Source: Cryoendolithus antarcticus
Lineage: Eukaryota; Ascomycota; Dothideomycetes; Cladosporiales; Cladosporiaceae
Reading direction: 5' to 3'
Assembly (NCBI GenBank): GCA_002077065.1
Contig: NAJO01000001.1
Span: 186,001 to 250,000, forward strand
DNA: 64,000 nt
Shown here: positions 20,518 through 30,914 of the stretch, in pieces
Position numbering within the stretch: the stretch's first letter is position 1
Layout of the letters: each line of letters starts with the position of its first letter
The notes under the pieces: model-generated
The model's database searches: none
The model's input: only the letters and a program-made list of their open reading frames with translations
What the model was told of the DNA's origin: nothing
Made by a program: the position numbers and the translations under genes

Positions 20518-23500
20518 TCAGCTGATGGATAGTCTAGTGGCCTTTGCACGCATCATACCCTCATCAGCGAGTCGAGTCATTCTTTGCGCGTCAACCTGGC
20601 GACCCTGCTTTTCATACACACGGCTAAGCGCCGTGTACAGATCGATGCGATCCCTGTGGGCGATATCGAGTGTGGCGTCAGACCTTGCCACAGCTTGTGA
20701 GAAGAGCGCTTCCGCTCCCGGGAAAGCAAAGACTTCCACATCTAGCGAGCTCGCGGAATCGACCAAGTTTAATCGGCTCTTGTCGAGCGATCCAGCTGAT
20801 GAGTGGTGCGGCTTTGCTGCCTTCATCACGCGTACCGCAAGAGCTTCGGCCTCGTCGCATCGATTCTGTGTCCACAATAAGCTGACCAGACACTCGGCCG
20901 TCCGCAAGGTGTAAGGATTACCGAAGCCTAAAGTAGCCTCTCGAGCGTCGAGCGTCGTGCGGTAGAGCGGCTCCGCCCCAACGGTATTGTCTCGGCGGTG
21001 CAGTAGAATCGCAAGGTTCATCATGGATTTCAGCGAGTCGGGGTGTTTCGGACCAAGCACTTGTACAGAGCGGTCGACAACATCCCGTAACGACGTCTCA
21101 GCTGTCCCATATCGTTCCATTGCAATGTCGTTGATACCATGATACATGTTGGTCGTAATCGTAAGCGGGTGGTCTGGGCCAAGCTGCCGTTCGAGCTGCA
21201 CGCGGGCGTCTTCATAGAGTCCCGACGCTTGATGGCATTGCGCTTGGGAGCGGTAGGTATGAGCCAGATTGACCATACACTTCAACTTCCTCAAATGTTC
21301 GTTGAGCGACTCGAATCCTTCTAGAGCTGACGTGTAGAGCAGGATCGCCTGTTCATGTTCACCTCGATCTCGACAGACTTGTGCCAGGAGTTCTTTCGTG
21401 TCAAGGATGGAACAATCATCTGCCAGCGATAATCCTTCTTGCTGCTTCAATAGCTTTTCCAGGAGGGTGTAGGCTTCATTGTAGCGGCCCTGTCGAAAGT
21501 ACAACATGCCGAGGTTATTGATAAGCCGACTGCCGAGTACTACATTTGAGCTCAGATCTGAGTCCTCGGAGGCTCGCAAATACGTCAACTCCTCCTCTGC
21601 TGCTGTGTAGCGGCCCTGCTGCAGATACACATCCGTCAAAAGAAGCCTCGTGCCAAGTGTCAAGGCCTGTTCGACGCCGACGGCTGTCTCGTCGGCCTTG
21701 AGTATCTTTTGGCACACTTCTTCTGCTTCTTTGTACCTCCCTTGAGCGAGGTAGAAACGCATGAAGCTTTCTAGACAATGCCTCAGGCTGTCGTAGCAAT
21801 ACAGAGCCCAATCTGGAAAGTACTGACTCTGGCTACTGAGTGCGGAATCCAAATGCGACAATAACTCTCTGCGCACGTCTACTGTGGCAGATGGCAATTT
21901 GTGCTCGATGTAGTGATGCAAAATCTGCAGAGCTTCTGTGCAGTGAGCTCGCCGAGCCTCTGGCGTCACTCTCAGCTGTATCCAGTCACGCACCAGTGGA
22001 TGAAACGAGATGCGTCCATCAAGGGCATTCTCGTTGGACTGGTCCGTGGAGTGCGCGTGCTGATTCGTGTATTGTATGAGCGACAGCTGTTCCAAAGCAG
22101 TCACCGCGTCCTGACATGCATATGCATCCCATCCGCCTGAGTCGACGTCCACGAATGCGGGCATCCAGCTGTGTTTGGTCCCATCGCTAGCGTAGAAACT
22201 CCGGAACAAGTCGAGATCGAGATCGGTGTTGCTGAAGAAGGCCATGGTAGTGAGGAAATGACCAATAGCATTTGGCTCGGTTATGTCAACGGTGTGCCAT
22301 ATCTGGTGGAACGACATTTCCCAAGTCGTGAAAACGCTCAATGGCTGTTCCTCCTCGACACTGCCCGTTATCTTGAGACCCTTGTATGTGGAGAGGGCAG
22401 GCACAAAGCTCATCACCTTCGACTTCCGGTCCTTGTAATGTTTCAGGAATGCTGTGGAGGATATCCGTTTGGAGCGAATGTAAGCTGCTGATTGGTCGAT
22501 TGCGAGCGGTAAGAAGCCAAGCGTCCGAACGACAAGCTCGGCGCTTTCGATGTTGTCCACAGTATACTCCAAGCCGCTCCGCTCAATGAACAGCTGTATG
22601 CTTTCGAGGCTGTCCATCCCTGCGATCGAAATGGTCTCACCAAGGGACGCTGTCGCGGAATGTCGAGAGGTGACCAAGACAGCTCCGTTACCGCAGTGTG
22701 GAAGATAGTCTAGGACGCCCGGGAGACGATCAGGGCGATCATAATTGTCAAAGACAATCAGCCAAGGCGCAGCCCATGATTGGAGCGTAGTACGAACTTG
22801 GTCGATGCAAGCGCTGACGTCTGGAAACACGCGGCGATGGTCCGTGAGCCGCTCAGCAAAGTGTGAGAAGCTGCGATGGACTGCCGCCAATGACATGGCG
22901 TCGACCCAAAGGATCGACTTGAAATGGCCTGCTGCGATTTCTCGCTTGCAGTATTCCAGCGCCAACGACGTCTTTCCCTGACCGCCCATGCCTTGGAGTA
23001 TACATACCTTGGGATCTCGGCTGCCAGGTCGCAGGATCTGATCAATGCGATCGAGTACGCTCTTGCGGCCAAAGAAGCGAGATAGGCGTCCGGAAGGCAC
23101 ACAGAAGCATGTATCGCTAGTTGAGCTAGATGCAGGTGGACGGAGGACTGCGTAGGTCATAAGTCCAATTTTGAGCAGAAGTAGCGTCTTCAGGGTCTCC
23201 AGTCTGGCAGTGCTCTCTTCCACTTTCTTCTCAAGGCCAATGCTTACGACAGCCTTGAGTGCCCTGGCTGGGCCTGAGTCACTCTTGACCGGCACAGCTT
23301 TGGTGAGCATCTTCTCGAGGACATCGATTTGGCGAGTGCATTCTTCGAGTGTGTTGTCGACGGCTTTTGAGTCTTCTTCTTTGGGAAGCTTGCCATACTC
23401 GCTACAGACTTCAATCAGAAGTGGCAGCTGAATCGAAAGCCGTCGAAACGCTTCGGGGACGTTGCTAGCAGTCGAACAGTAATCTTTGATCCTTGTGCTG

Positions 23501-23571
23501 ACTCGGACCGCTATGACCACGAATTGCGCTACGCTGGCAGCAGCACCCAGAGCGGTCAAAGGATCCCCCAT
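20518..23571 (-). CDS. NLR-like STAND protein: SesA/NACHT_N - NB-ARC - TPR
   Basis: An intact, intronless 1,017-residue protein. Residues 1-135 are helical and resemble the SesA/NACHT_N domain of fungal STAND proteins (VPEAFRRLSIQLPLLIEV, LEKKVEEST). A nucleotide-binding module follows: FFGRKSVLDRI near 166, Walker A GMGGQGKTS (193-201), Walker B WLIVFDNYD (269-277), VLVTSRHS (297-304) and the GLPL-like GFLPLAI. The C-terminal 400 residues are TPR repeats with recurring GRYKEAEEVC and LGPDHPLT units. Proteins of this kind sense non-self or cell stress; the TPR array is the likely sensor and the N-terminal domain the effector. It lies beside a decayed HET gene on the same strand, a common fungal allorecognition setting. 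The role is inferred from architecture. Confidence 0.9.
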   Translation of the reverse strand: MGDPLTALGAAASVAQFVVIAVRVSTRIKDYCSTASNVPEAFRRLSIQLPLLIEVCSEYGKLPKEEDSKAVDNTLEECTRQIDVLEKMLTKAVPVKSDSGPARALKAVVSIGLEKKVEESTARLETLKTLLLLKIGLMTYAVLRPPASSSTSDTCFCVPSGRLSRFFGRKSVLDRIDQILRPGSRDPKVCILQGMGGQGKTSLALEYCKREIAAGHFKSILWVDAMSLAAVHRSFSHFAERLTDHRRVFPDVSACIDQVRTTLQSWAAPWLIVFDNYDRPDRLPGVLDYLPHCGNGAVLVTSRHSATASLGETISIAGMDSLESIQLFIERSGLEYTVDNIESAELVVRTLGFLPLAIDQSAAYIRSKRISSTAFLKHYKDRKSKVMSFVPALSTYKGLKITGSVEEEQPLSVFTTWEMSFHQIWHTVDITEPNAIGHFLTTMAFFSNTDLDLDLFRSFYASDGTKHSWMPAFVDVDSGGWDAYACQDAVTALEQLSLIQYTNQHAHSTDQSNENALDGRISFHPLVRDWIQLRVTPEARRAHCTEALQILHHYIEHKLPSATVDVRRELLSHLDSALSSQSQYFPDWALYCYDSLRHCLESFMRFYLAQGRYKEAEEVCQKILKADETAVGVEQALTLGTRLLLTDVYLQQGRYTAAEEELTYLRASEDSDLSSNVVLGSRLINNLGMLYFRQGRYNEAYTLLEKLLKQQEGLSLADDCSILDTKELLAQVCRDRGEHEQAILLYTSALEGFESLNEHLRKLKCMVNLAHTYRSQAQCHQASGLYEDARVQLERQLGPDHPLTITTNMYHGINDIAMERYGTAETSLRDVVDRSVQVLGPKHPDSLKSMMNLAILLHRRDNTVGAEPLYRTTLDAREATLGFGNPYTLRTAECLVSLLWTQNRCDEAEALAVRVMKAAKPHHSSAGSLDKSRLNLVDSASSLDVEVFAFPGAEALFSQAVARSDATLDIAHRDRIDLYTALSRVYEKQGRQVDAQRMTRLADEGMMRAKATRLSIS

Positions 23572-24141
23572 TGTCGTTCATGATCGTGTATTGAGAAGTC
23601 ACTAGTCCACGGTCAGCAGCACAATGGTAGTATCGAGAAGTTACAATATCATGGTCGTCATGGTTCAAACCAACAACCTCCTATGAGACCGCCCCAGTCA
23701 TGCGAGGGCACGCGAGCACAGAGGACAAGCGAGGCCGGCATGATGTTCTCGTCCATGAGGCTGGATGCGCCACACGATAAGCTTCAGTAAACCCCACGCT
23801 GCATTGCCGGCAGCTCTCCCTCATTGCAGAACCACCTGCAGGGCTACCAATGAAGTAGCGTCGGTTATGGAGAGGCAGCGCGGGGGAGGCAGAGCGCGTA
23901 TGCATGCGTGCCTTGCAGGTATGTCGAGCCTTACACGTGCCTTGCAGCACGCAATTCAATTTTCGATAGGCTCCTCAAGTAGATGCAGCACCTTCATGCC
24001 GCCTTCTTGCGATGATAGTATAGCCTTTGTTAAGATGCACGCCCTGAAGTGTCGATGAGGTGCGGTCAAGTCAAGGCAGTCTTGGCGTTCCGGGAAGTCT
24101 AGCTCAGCATACGGAGCTACACCGCGAACAACTAGCTCACC
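23572..24141. other. Divergent intergenic region (NLR / tau55-like)
   Basis: About 570 bases holding both promoters. No conserved coding segment, tRNA or repeat was seen. Confidence 0.4.
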
Positions 24142-25080
24142 ATGGTCCTCAAGACGATATTCCTAACGCGCCACGGATTTAGAGCGAACTGGTTTGACGA
24201 GCCAGCTCCGTTGCATCCATCTGGTCTGGAACCTCCAGACACGCCTCTCTCGGCACATGGTCTACTACAGGCACAGGAGTTGAGTCACTTTCTCACACCG
24301 CAGCAACCGCACATCACGAGAATCTACTCAAGTCCATGGTATCGTTGCATACAGACCGTCGAACCACTCGCATCTGCTCTACACGTCAAAATCATACCCG
24401 AACCCGGTCTCGGCGAATGGTACGGTCTGAACAGGACTGACGATCCGACTCCCGCAACAGCTGCTGAGCTGCAGAACTTCTATGCTGGCATCGAGCCTGA
24501 CCACCACTCGCTGTTTGTACCAGCTGTCACTGGCGAGTCGATCGAGGAGCTGTACGAACGGAGTGCGTATGTGCTTTCAAGGCTGATCAAGCAGCTCGAT
24601 GAAGATCCATCAGGGCCCGAATCTGTAGTGCTGTGTACACACGCCGCGAGTCTTGTTGCCTTCTCCCGCGTGTTAGCTGGCGATGTACCGAGTGACCCAT
24701 CGACGCAAGACATTATAGCCTACACGGCATGCGTTACGAGGTTCGAGCGCCAGAGTGGAGTGCCTGTGAGAGTGCTGCCGATGCCTGGAGCGCCGCACCG
24801 AAGCCTGCAGCGCGACTGGCTGGATGAGCGCGCTAGAGGTGGGCGATGGCGATGCGTCTTGAATGGGTACGGTGGCTTCTTGAGCTCGGGTCGGCAACGG
24901 GGATGGTGAGTCAAGCAAATCGTCATAATGTCATGGTCAGCTTCTGACTTGTGAAGGCGCTTTTCGGGTAAAGAGTCATTCGATCACAAGGTCCAAGCCC
25001 ACGGTCTTGATGCAGGCACTGGATTGGGTGTCGTGCTTCCCGACGAGGGCCCTCAGGGCAACGGTGTCTCTCAGTTGTGA
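24142..25080 (+). CDS. TFC7: Histidine-phosphatase family protein, TFIIIC tau55 (Tfc7)-like
   Basis: Exon 1 is 24142-24905, the intron is 24906-24956 (GTGAGT...GAAG) and exon 2 is 24957-25080, giving 295 residues. The RHG motif is at the N-terminus (FLTRHGFRANW), followed by PLSAHGLLQAQEL, SSPWYRCIQTV, GLGEWYGL, and the second catalytic histidine in VVLCTHAAS. Splicing turns the end into GYGGFLSSGRQRGWRFSGKE, matching the FLSSGEE-W-F-type segment of yeast Tfc7, a subunit of the RNA polymerase III factor TFIIIC, and its phosphatase paralog. Unspliced, the frame would stop at GW. Both catalytic histidines remain, so phosphatase activity is possible. It could instead be the paralog not in TFIIIC. 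Confidence 0.8.
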
Positions 25081-25312
25081 CTGCCGAAACCGGCGAAAGT
25101 CACGGTCTGACGCATGCATGATCAGCGCACGCGGTGAGGTAGATGAGTCTTCTTCTTACCTACCAGATCGCCAGATAGCCAGAAAGCCTAGCTCGGAGCA
25201 TTACCCGAAGGTATCGACCAGCGTACACACCAATGAACGCCTGTACAGCACCAGCCCATATCTCAGTCTCGTCATGCATCCCCACGGGCATATCCATAAT
25301 CCAGACACCCGC

Positions 25313-25784
25313 TCAAGACAACAATACCAAGATCACACTGTCTCCCCGCAGGAACAACTTGCTAATGAACCGATCCCGGTTCATCGGCTTCCCCTTCTTC
25401 CCATCCGCATTCCTTGGCGACTCCGTCCACATCTCCTTCACGTTCTCGAGTACCATGTTGCAATGTCTGTCGAAAGCCTTCACTCGTGCAAGAAGTTTGC
25501 GATTGTTGCGCGTCGATATGAGGACTTGGGCATGTTGGCGCACGGCGGTTTGGAGGAGGGATAGAGGGCCAGATGTGAATTCGTGGGTTTCGAGGACGGA
25601 GATTTCGTATTCACTATGAGGTTTGCGTTAGTTGGACAGATCACTGCGCGCGAACAGAGGTATTAAGGCGCACGTGAGCTCTGCGCGAGGTTTGCCAAGA
25701 AGTTCCCTGGGAGTCCAGTCAGCTATCAGGGCCATACATTATCGTAAGACGTGGCGCATACTGGATCTTAGCATCGGAAGACAT
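25313..25784 (-). CDS. SMD2: Small nuclear ribonucleoprotein Sm D2
   Basis: Core spliceosomal Sm-ring subunit that binds the U-rich Sm site of snRNAs. Three exons: 25784-25762 (23 nt), 25706-25674 (33 nt) and 25613-25313. Introns are 25761-25707 (GTATGC...CCAG) and 25673-25614 (GTGCGC...ATAG). All phases match, giving [20 protein letters not shown] as the N-terminus and 118 residues in total. The Sm1 and Sm2 motifs are nearly invariant: [32 protein letters not shown] and [11 protein letters not shown]. The protein ends VLLS, shorter than the animal tail. It faces the tau55-like gene tail to tail, 232 bases away, and is divergent from the GATA factor. Confidence 0.95.
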
Positions 25785-26504
25785 GGTGAGGGTGTGCCTA
25801 GTGGGATGATGTTCGGTTTTATGATACAATGTTCCCCCTACTTTCTTGATGTGCTGCAGTGAGCGTTGGAGCTGCGGTCGACTTCTGCCGAAACGAACAT
25901 TCTTAGCGTCGACGGCAGCGGAACGAACCCTATATGCAATGCTACCCTCTCAAATGCCGACCATCAAGGTATGTGTCTCGATACAGATATACTTCCCTCA
26001 GCTATCAACACGCACACAGGTGAGTCATGGCGATGCCTGCTACCCGAGGGCCACCACCAGCAATTTAAACTCATGTGTCTGATTAATTCGTAGAGTATGG
26101 GGTCAGTGTTGCAGTCTCGAGGACGCCCACTTTACACGCCAGTCACATTAGCGCCGGTATGAGATCACCCGTCTGTGCCACGATCTACCTCAGAAGTCGC
26201 GTCTCCAGAACGCGACTTTACCAGCCTTTCAAACACCTCACCACCTACACCCACGTCTTGTCCTACATACTTGCATATTACGAAGCAGCACGCTCCGAAA
26301 CCCCCTCTTCTTCATACACTCTTCTTCACACTGGCAGAGCTCACAACTCAGCTTTGCATCAGCAGCTCGCAACAGATCTCCGCTGCACCCAAGCCAACCT
26401 GTACCATGCGGTAGCACGTGGTCAGCAATTGAGCTGTGGCTCACACAAAGCACCATTTCTCTTCGGATCTCCTTCACCTTCTCTACACTCCACTCCGCCG
26501 CCAC
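25785..26504. other. Divergent promoter region SMD2 / Ams2-like gene
   Basis: These 720 bases separate two divergent genes tied to core nuclear functions. Several short frames exist but none has a recognisable domain. A pyrimidine-rich, Cys/His-poor stretch precedes the GATA gene's ATG at 26505 and is read as 5' leader. Confidence 0.4.
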
Positions 26505-29500
26505 ATGGATTCCCCCTCGTCCAGCGATGGCAGCCCATTCGGCGACATCCCGACACGGCCGATGCGAGTCAAGGTCCTCTACACCTTCGACAACGACAAT
26601 AAGACCAATTGCCTGGCACGATTCAGCGATACCCTACAGATTCCTGCCGTCGCAATCGACGAGAACTCACAGGTTGGCGTCATCGAGCTACGACAGTGCA
26701 TTCAAGCAATCGTCTCCGCCTCACCCGAGCTGCTTTCGAGACTAGCTGAGGGGGACTTCACGATCTACGCGTACGACTACAGCGAGTATGAATCACCTCT
26801 CGTCGGTCAGGGAATGTTGTCTGCTGCCCTCGCCGCCGCAGTGCCAGCGCCGTTGGTGCCTGCCCACCAGAGCAAAGCAATGATCACCGGCCGCGTGTGC
26901 AAGAACCTTCCCGCTTTGTTCAGCAATGGAGTGAAGGAGACTTTGGAGGTGAAGCTCAGGCTGGTGCCAGTGCCCAAGCAGGTACAGAATGAATACGTGC
27001 GGAGCATGGAGACACTACGCAGCATGAGCCCGGCGACGAGTGCGGGCTTTGATCCGAATGCATGGACTGCTTCGCTTGGGAGCCAGCAAGCTAGACACGA
27101 TTACTTTCAATACGATACCCAGAGCATGAGCAATCAGCGGGACCAGTCGCTGATCGACGACATCTTTGGATTCGGAAGCGAAGGTGCAGAGGGGTTGGGG
27201 ACTGTGGGTGGCGTGGGCATGGCTCAGACCCCGTCAGACGGGGTTGTCGACCCCAACCCCGCATTTGCCGCTCACGCACACAGCGCTCCAGGCAGCCGAG
27301 CTGGTAGCCCAATGATGGGTCCTGGATTCGACAGCCATAATGACCTGACACGTCATCAGAGTTTCTCTGCGAGTTCATCAGATTTGATGCACCTAGCTCG
27401 GCCCGACTCACGTGCCAGTGTCCAAAGTGAATCGACATATCAACATCATCGTCAAACGTCGACACATACTATTGATGTGCCTCAGCAGACTGAGGTCTAC
27501 TACAACGAGGATGGGCAAGCGCGCAAACGCGCGAAGGTTACTCAGGCGGACTGGCGTGGGAGGTCATCGTTCGGTGGGAGGACCTCCGACCTTCGCGTCG
27601 CTGCCGCCACCACTGCGTCCATGCAGCTGCATCGGCCTGTACCTACCCGACCCTCAGCACCTGGCAGCAATCTTGAGCCGCCGCCTCGGTTGCCTACCCC
27701 TGTACCACACTTCAATGCGTTGCCTCACCAACAGCGAGGACATGCTATGCGGCCGAATTCGCTGATGCGACAAGCATCGACTGCTGCAATGTCAGACATC
27801 ATGTCAGACGTCGACCAGATGTCGGAAGCCATCATAAGCTCGCCTGAGGATGGTTCGCCCGAAGACAGCATTGGCAATGGAACACCGCAAGACATCCCCT
27901 CGTCGCCTCCGCTGCTGGCTGGTAGAAGCTATGTGGCTCCCAGCAGTCCGGGTCTTCCCACCTTCATACCGCCTCGACTCGCCGACAGCGGCTACATGAG
28001 TGAACGAAACGCGTTCGAGGGCTCCCAGTTTTCGAACGTCGATGATCTCAACGATAAGAGTCCTGACGATGTGGACTATGCTGCCGCAAGTGAGTATCAG
28101 GTACGCAGACATGAGCACTCGGTCCACATTAAGAGTGAGGGCCGTGCAGCCCGTCCCCTGCCACCACCGTATCCTAGCGATGCGCCTACAAGTGAATTGA
28201 ACTTCGAGTGGGAGCAGCCTGGTGACATGAACCGCTTACCCCAGAGGATGATGCTAAATTTGCCGCCTGGGAGAGGCAAGGAGAAGGCTCCAACCCCAGC
28301 GTAGGTCGAATCCGACGAGCGTCTCTTCGAAGAGCTGTTCGGCAAGATGACCTAGCACGTAGCATGACATGCTGACCAGCCACCTCAGACCGAGAGCAAG
28401 TGCCGCCAAGCGATCCGCAAGGGGCCAGACCCCGACCTCGCGATCAGTAACTCCGTTGCCTGACGCTCGAGAACGGGCTCAGAGCTTCTTGGGTCAATCT
28501 CGCTTAGCACTTCCGCCTGCAGCGCCTGTGAATACTGCGCAAGCTTCGCAGACCCAACCATATCTGTTGACTCGTGACTCTGAGCCTGTCCAATCGCGCA
28601 GAGGGTCGCTCGCTTTCCCCACAAAGCGTCCCCTGCCAGTTACGGCAATGTCAGACCAGCCCGAGGCTGCGAAGAAACGTCGAACATATACGCGAGCTCG
28701 AAGTACATACAACGATTCAGAGGCCGGTTCTCCAGCACCCAGCGACACCGAAGGACGTCCCTCAGGAGCTCGGAGATCCGGCTCAGGCGCCAATCGCCGT
28801 AAGGTCATCGAGCAGAAGTGTTTAGACTCGGTCGCGCAAGGCATCATGCCACAGTTTTGTAAGCACTGCGGCTCGATCGAGACGCCAACATGGCGCAATC
28901 TGTATATCAAGGTAGTAGTGGGCAAGCCCGGCCCACTCGACTCTGTGCAGGGAGAAGGTGAGACCATCGGCGTCGAGCCACTTGAGTGGAACGACGCCGG
29001 TGATGTTGTCAAGTTCGTAATACGTAAGAGCATGAAAAAGCTCTCGACCCGATCAGGTCCGGGCGATGGCTTCGTCGAGATTCAAGTCTGCAATCCCTGT
29101 GGGCTGTGGTTCAATAAGAACAAGAACATGCGTCCCGAGGAGAAGTGGGGTAAGAAGTCTTACAAGCGGAAGAGCAGTGGGCACAAGCGCCCTGCAGGCA
29201 GTGCAGACGTCCCGACGGATTCATTGGAGCCGCAGTCGGAAGCGTTCTACACGGACGCTGTTATACCGGAAGATTACTCGGACGGCGGCAGCGCGACAAG
29301 TAGATCGGCGCAGATGGACGGAGCAGCCGATGAGGAGCCACAACGTCCTCGACGCTCGCCACGACGTCGAGCGCATAGTATGCAAGCTCAGCAGCGTCCA
29401 GAGACCAACACCCAGTGGGACGCGGCACAGCGCCAGGCAGCACTCGCACGAGCAATTCAGTCCAGCCCCGCAGCCCGCTTCGGCTCCCAAGAAAGCCCTA

Positions 29501-30234
29501 TCGAGCTTGAGGAACTCACGCCGAAGCCTACCCGTCGACTGCTCTTTCCCTCGCCTCGCAATAGCAACGACCCAAAGTCACTCGACGACACCGCTCTTCC
29601 GACCAACAAGTCGCCTTCGCCGCTAGATGTCCTGTACAGCCCCAAGTCGCCAACTTCGAAAGTCCCATCTTCGCTCCATCAGCCTGACATTTCCATCTTC
29701 GAAGCCTTTACGACAGATAAAGAGAACATGCCACCGCCTCTTGACGACACTGATGATCTCGCGCATCTATTCAGGGGCTCACCGAGTCTGTTCCGCACGC
29801 CACACAAGACTCCATGCAAGACGCCCAAGTCCCTGACTCACGTCGACCATTTGCTCAAGACTCCCACGCCAGCCTCGCGGAAACTTCGCAAGCCCCTGTC
29901 ACCCTCGCTCAACGGCGCGAACAACGCCAACCACGCCAACGACTTCCTCACCTCCCCGTCTTTGTCACGGTACTTCCTCCGCTCGACACCTACACGACTA
30001 GCCGCTACGCCAGGCAGGGAGCTCGTCAGCCCGTTCTCACGGCAGCTGGCGCAGATGTTGAGTCATGCTACTGGTGCTCAGACCGGGTTCTCCAGCACGC
30101 CGCCTAGTGCAGGGGGGTTCGACTTTGGTAATCTGCCCACATTTGAGACGCCTGGGAGGGAAGGTATGGACTGGGATGCATTGATGCGTGACAATGGTGA
30201 TAATGGGGTGTGGGAGGATGGGACTGAGCAGTAA
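26505..30234 (+). CDS. ams2: Ams2/Spt21-type GATA zinc-finger protein
   Basis: Exon 1 is 26505-28300, the intron is 28301-28388 (GTAGGT...TCAG), and exon 2 is 28389-30234; phase is kept (GC|A), giving 1,213 residues. The N-terminus (about 12-180) matches the Ams2/Spt21 domain: MRVKVLYTFDNDNKTNCLAR, AYDYSEYESPLVGQGMLS, ITGRVCKN. A GATA-like finger follows in exon 2: CKHCGSIETPTWR (C756, C759) and CNPCGLWFNK (C833, C836), separated by an unusually long 73-residue insertion. The rest is disordered and Ser/Pro-rich with basic patches. In yeasts the relatives Spt21 and Ams2 drive S-phase histone gene expression and, in fission yeast, CENP-A loading. A nuclear role is inferred by homology. Confidence 0.88.
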
Positions 30235-30914
30235 GCTACGCTGTAGAACTGCACACGGTTGTTGTCGCGCGCCGGAGTCCAGCTACCACGAGATGAAGTA
30301 ACGTTAGCTGCGCAGAGCAAATGCTAGGCTGTACTCCAAGTCCATCGCGTCCGCATAGACATAATCACTTTGCGGGCATGAAGAGACTCACTGTCCGAGC
30401 TGTCCTGACTCCATTCAAGACTAGGATGCCCACTTCACTGTAGCAGCTGTGCGCCTTTTACTAGTGGATCTCTTCCTCCCATGTCATGTACATATATTCA
30501 CGTATTTGATAATCACACCAGGAACGCGATGGATCCGTGCGCGTCGCTTTAATCAGATATACAAATTTACGCAACCTCAAGCCGAACGGGCTGTGCATTG
30601 GGCAGCGACGAGGTAGGAAATAAGGTTCCGCCGCGACGAAGCTTGGCACTTGCGTTCCACGGTCTAGCCTACGTCTAGTTTCACGCTTCGTCTCGATAAC
30701 CCGTATGGTAACCCCTTCATGTGTCGACCTCTCGCAAAGCTTACTGGCACACAATACACGGTCTTTGGAGTAGCCCGGTAGTTAGGCTTCAGAGAGGCGC
30801 GCACTGCTCGCGGGGTCTACAAATCTAGGCGTCGCGCCGGTTCGATCACTCAGTGTCACAACTCGGGCCCATGCTCCCTGTATCAAAGCATTGAGCGGCA
30901 CCGTCTCGCGCACC
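30235..30914. other. Intergenic upstream of CorA-type transporter
   Basis: About 680 bases. No gene found. A GGTTCGATC stretch near 30840 resembles a tRNA B box, but no stems can be built around it. It presumably holds the transporter promoter and the GATA gene's 3' end. Confidence 0.4.

Noticed and set aside
25081..25312. An extra 3' exon for SmD2 adding a conserved C-terminal tail
   Set aside because: A candidate segment lies on the strand opposite the tau55-like exon 2 and has no clear splice signals; the short VLLS ending is acceptable.
30760..30870. tRNA-like GGTTCGATC and A-box-like sequence upstream of the transporter
   Set aside because: No acceptor, D or T stem can be paired around it.
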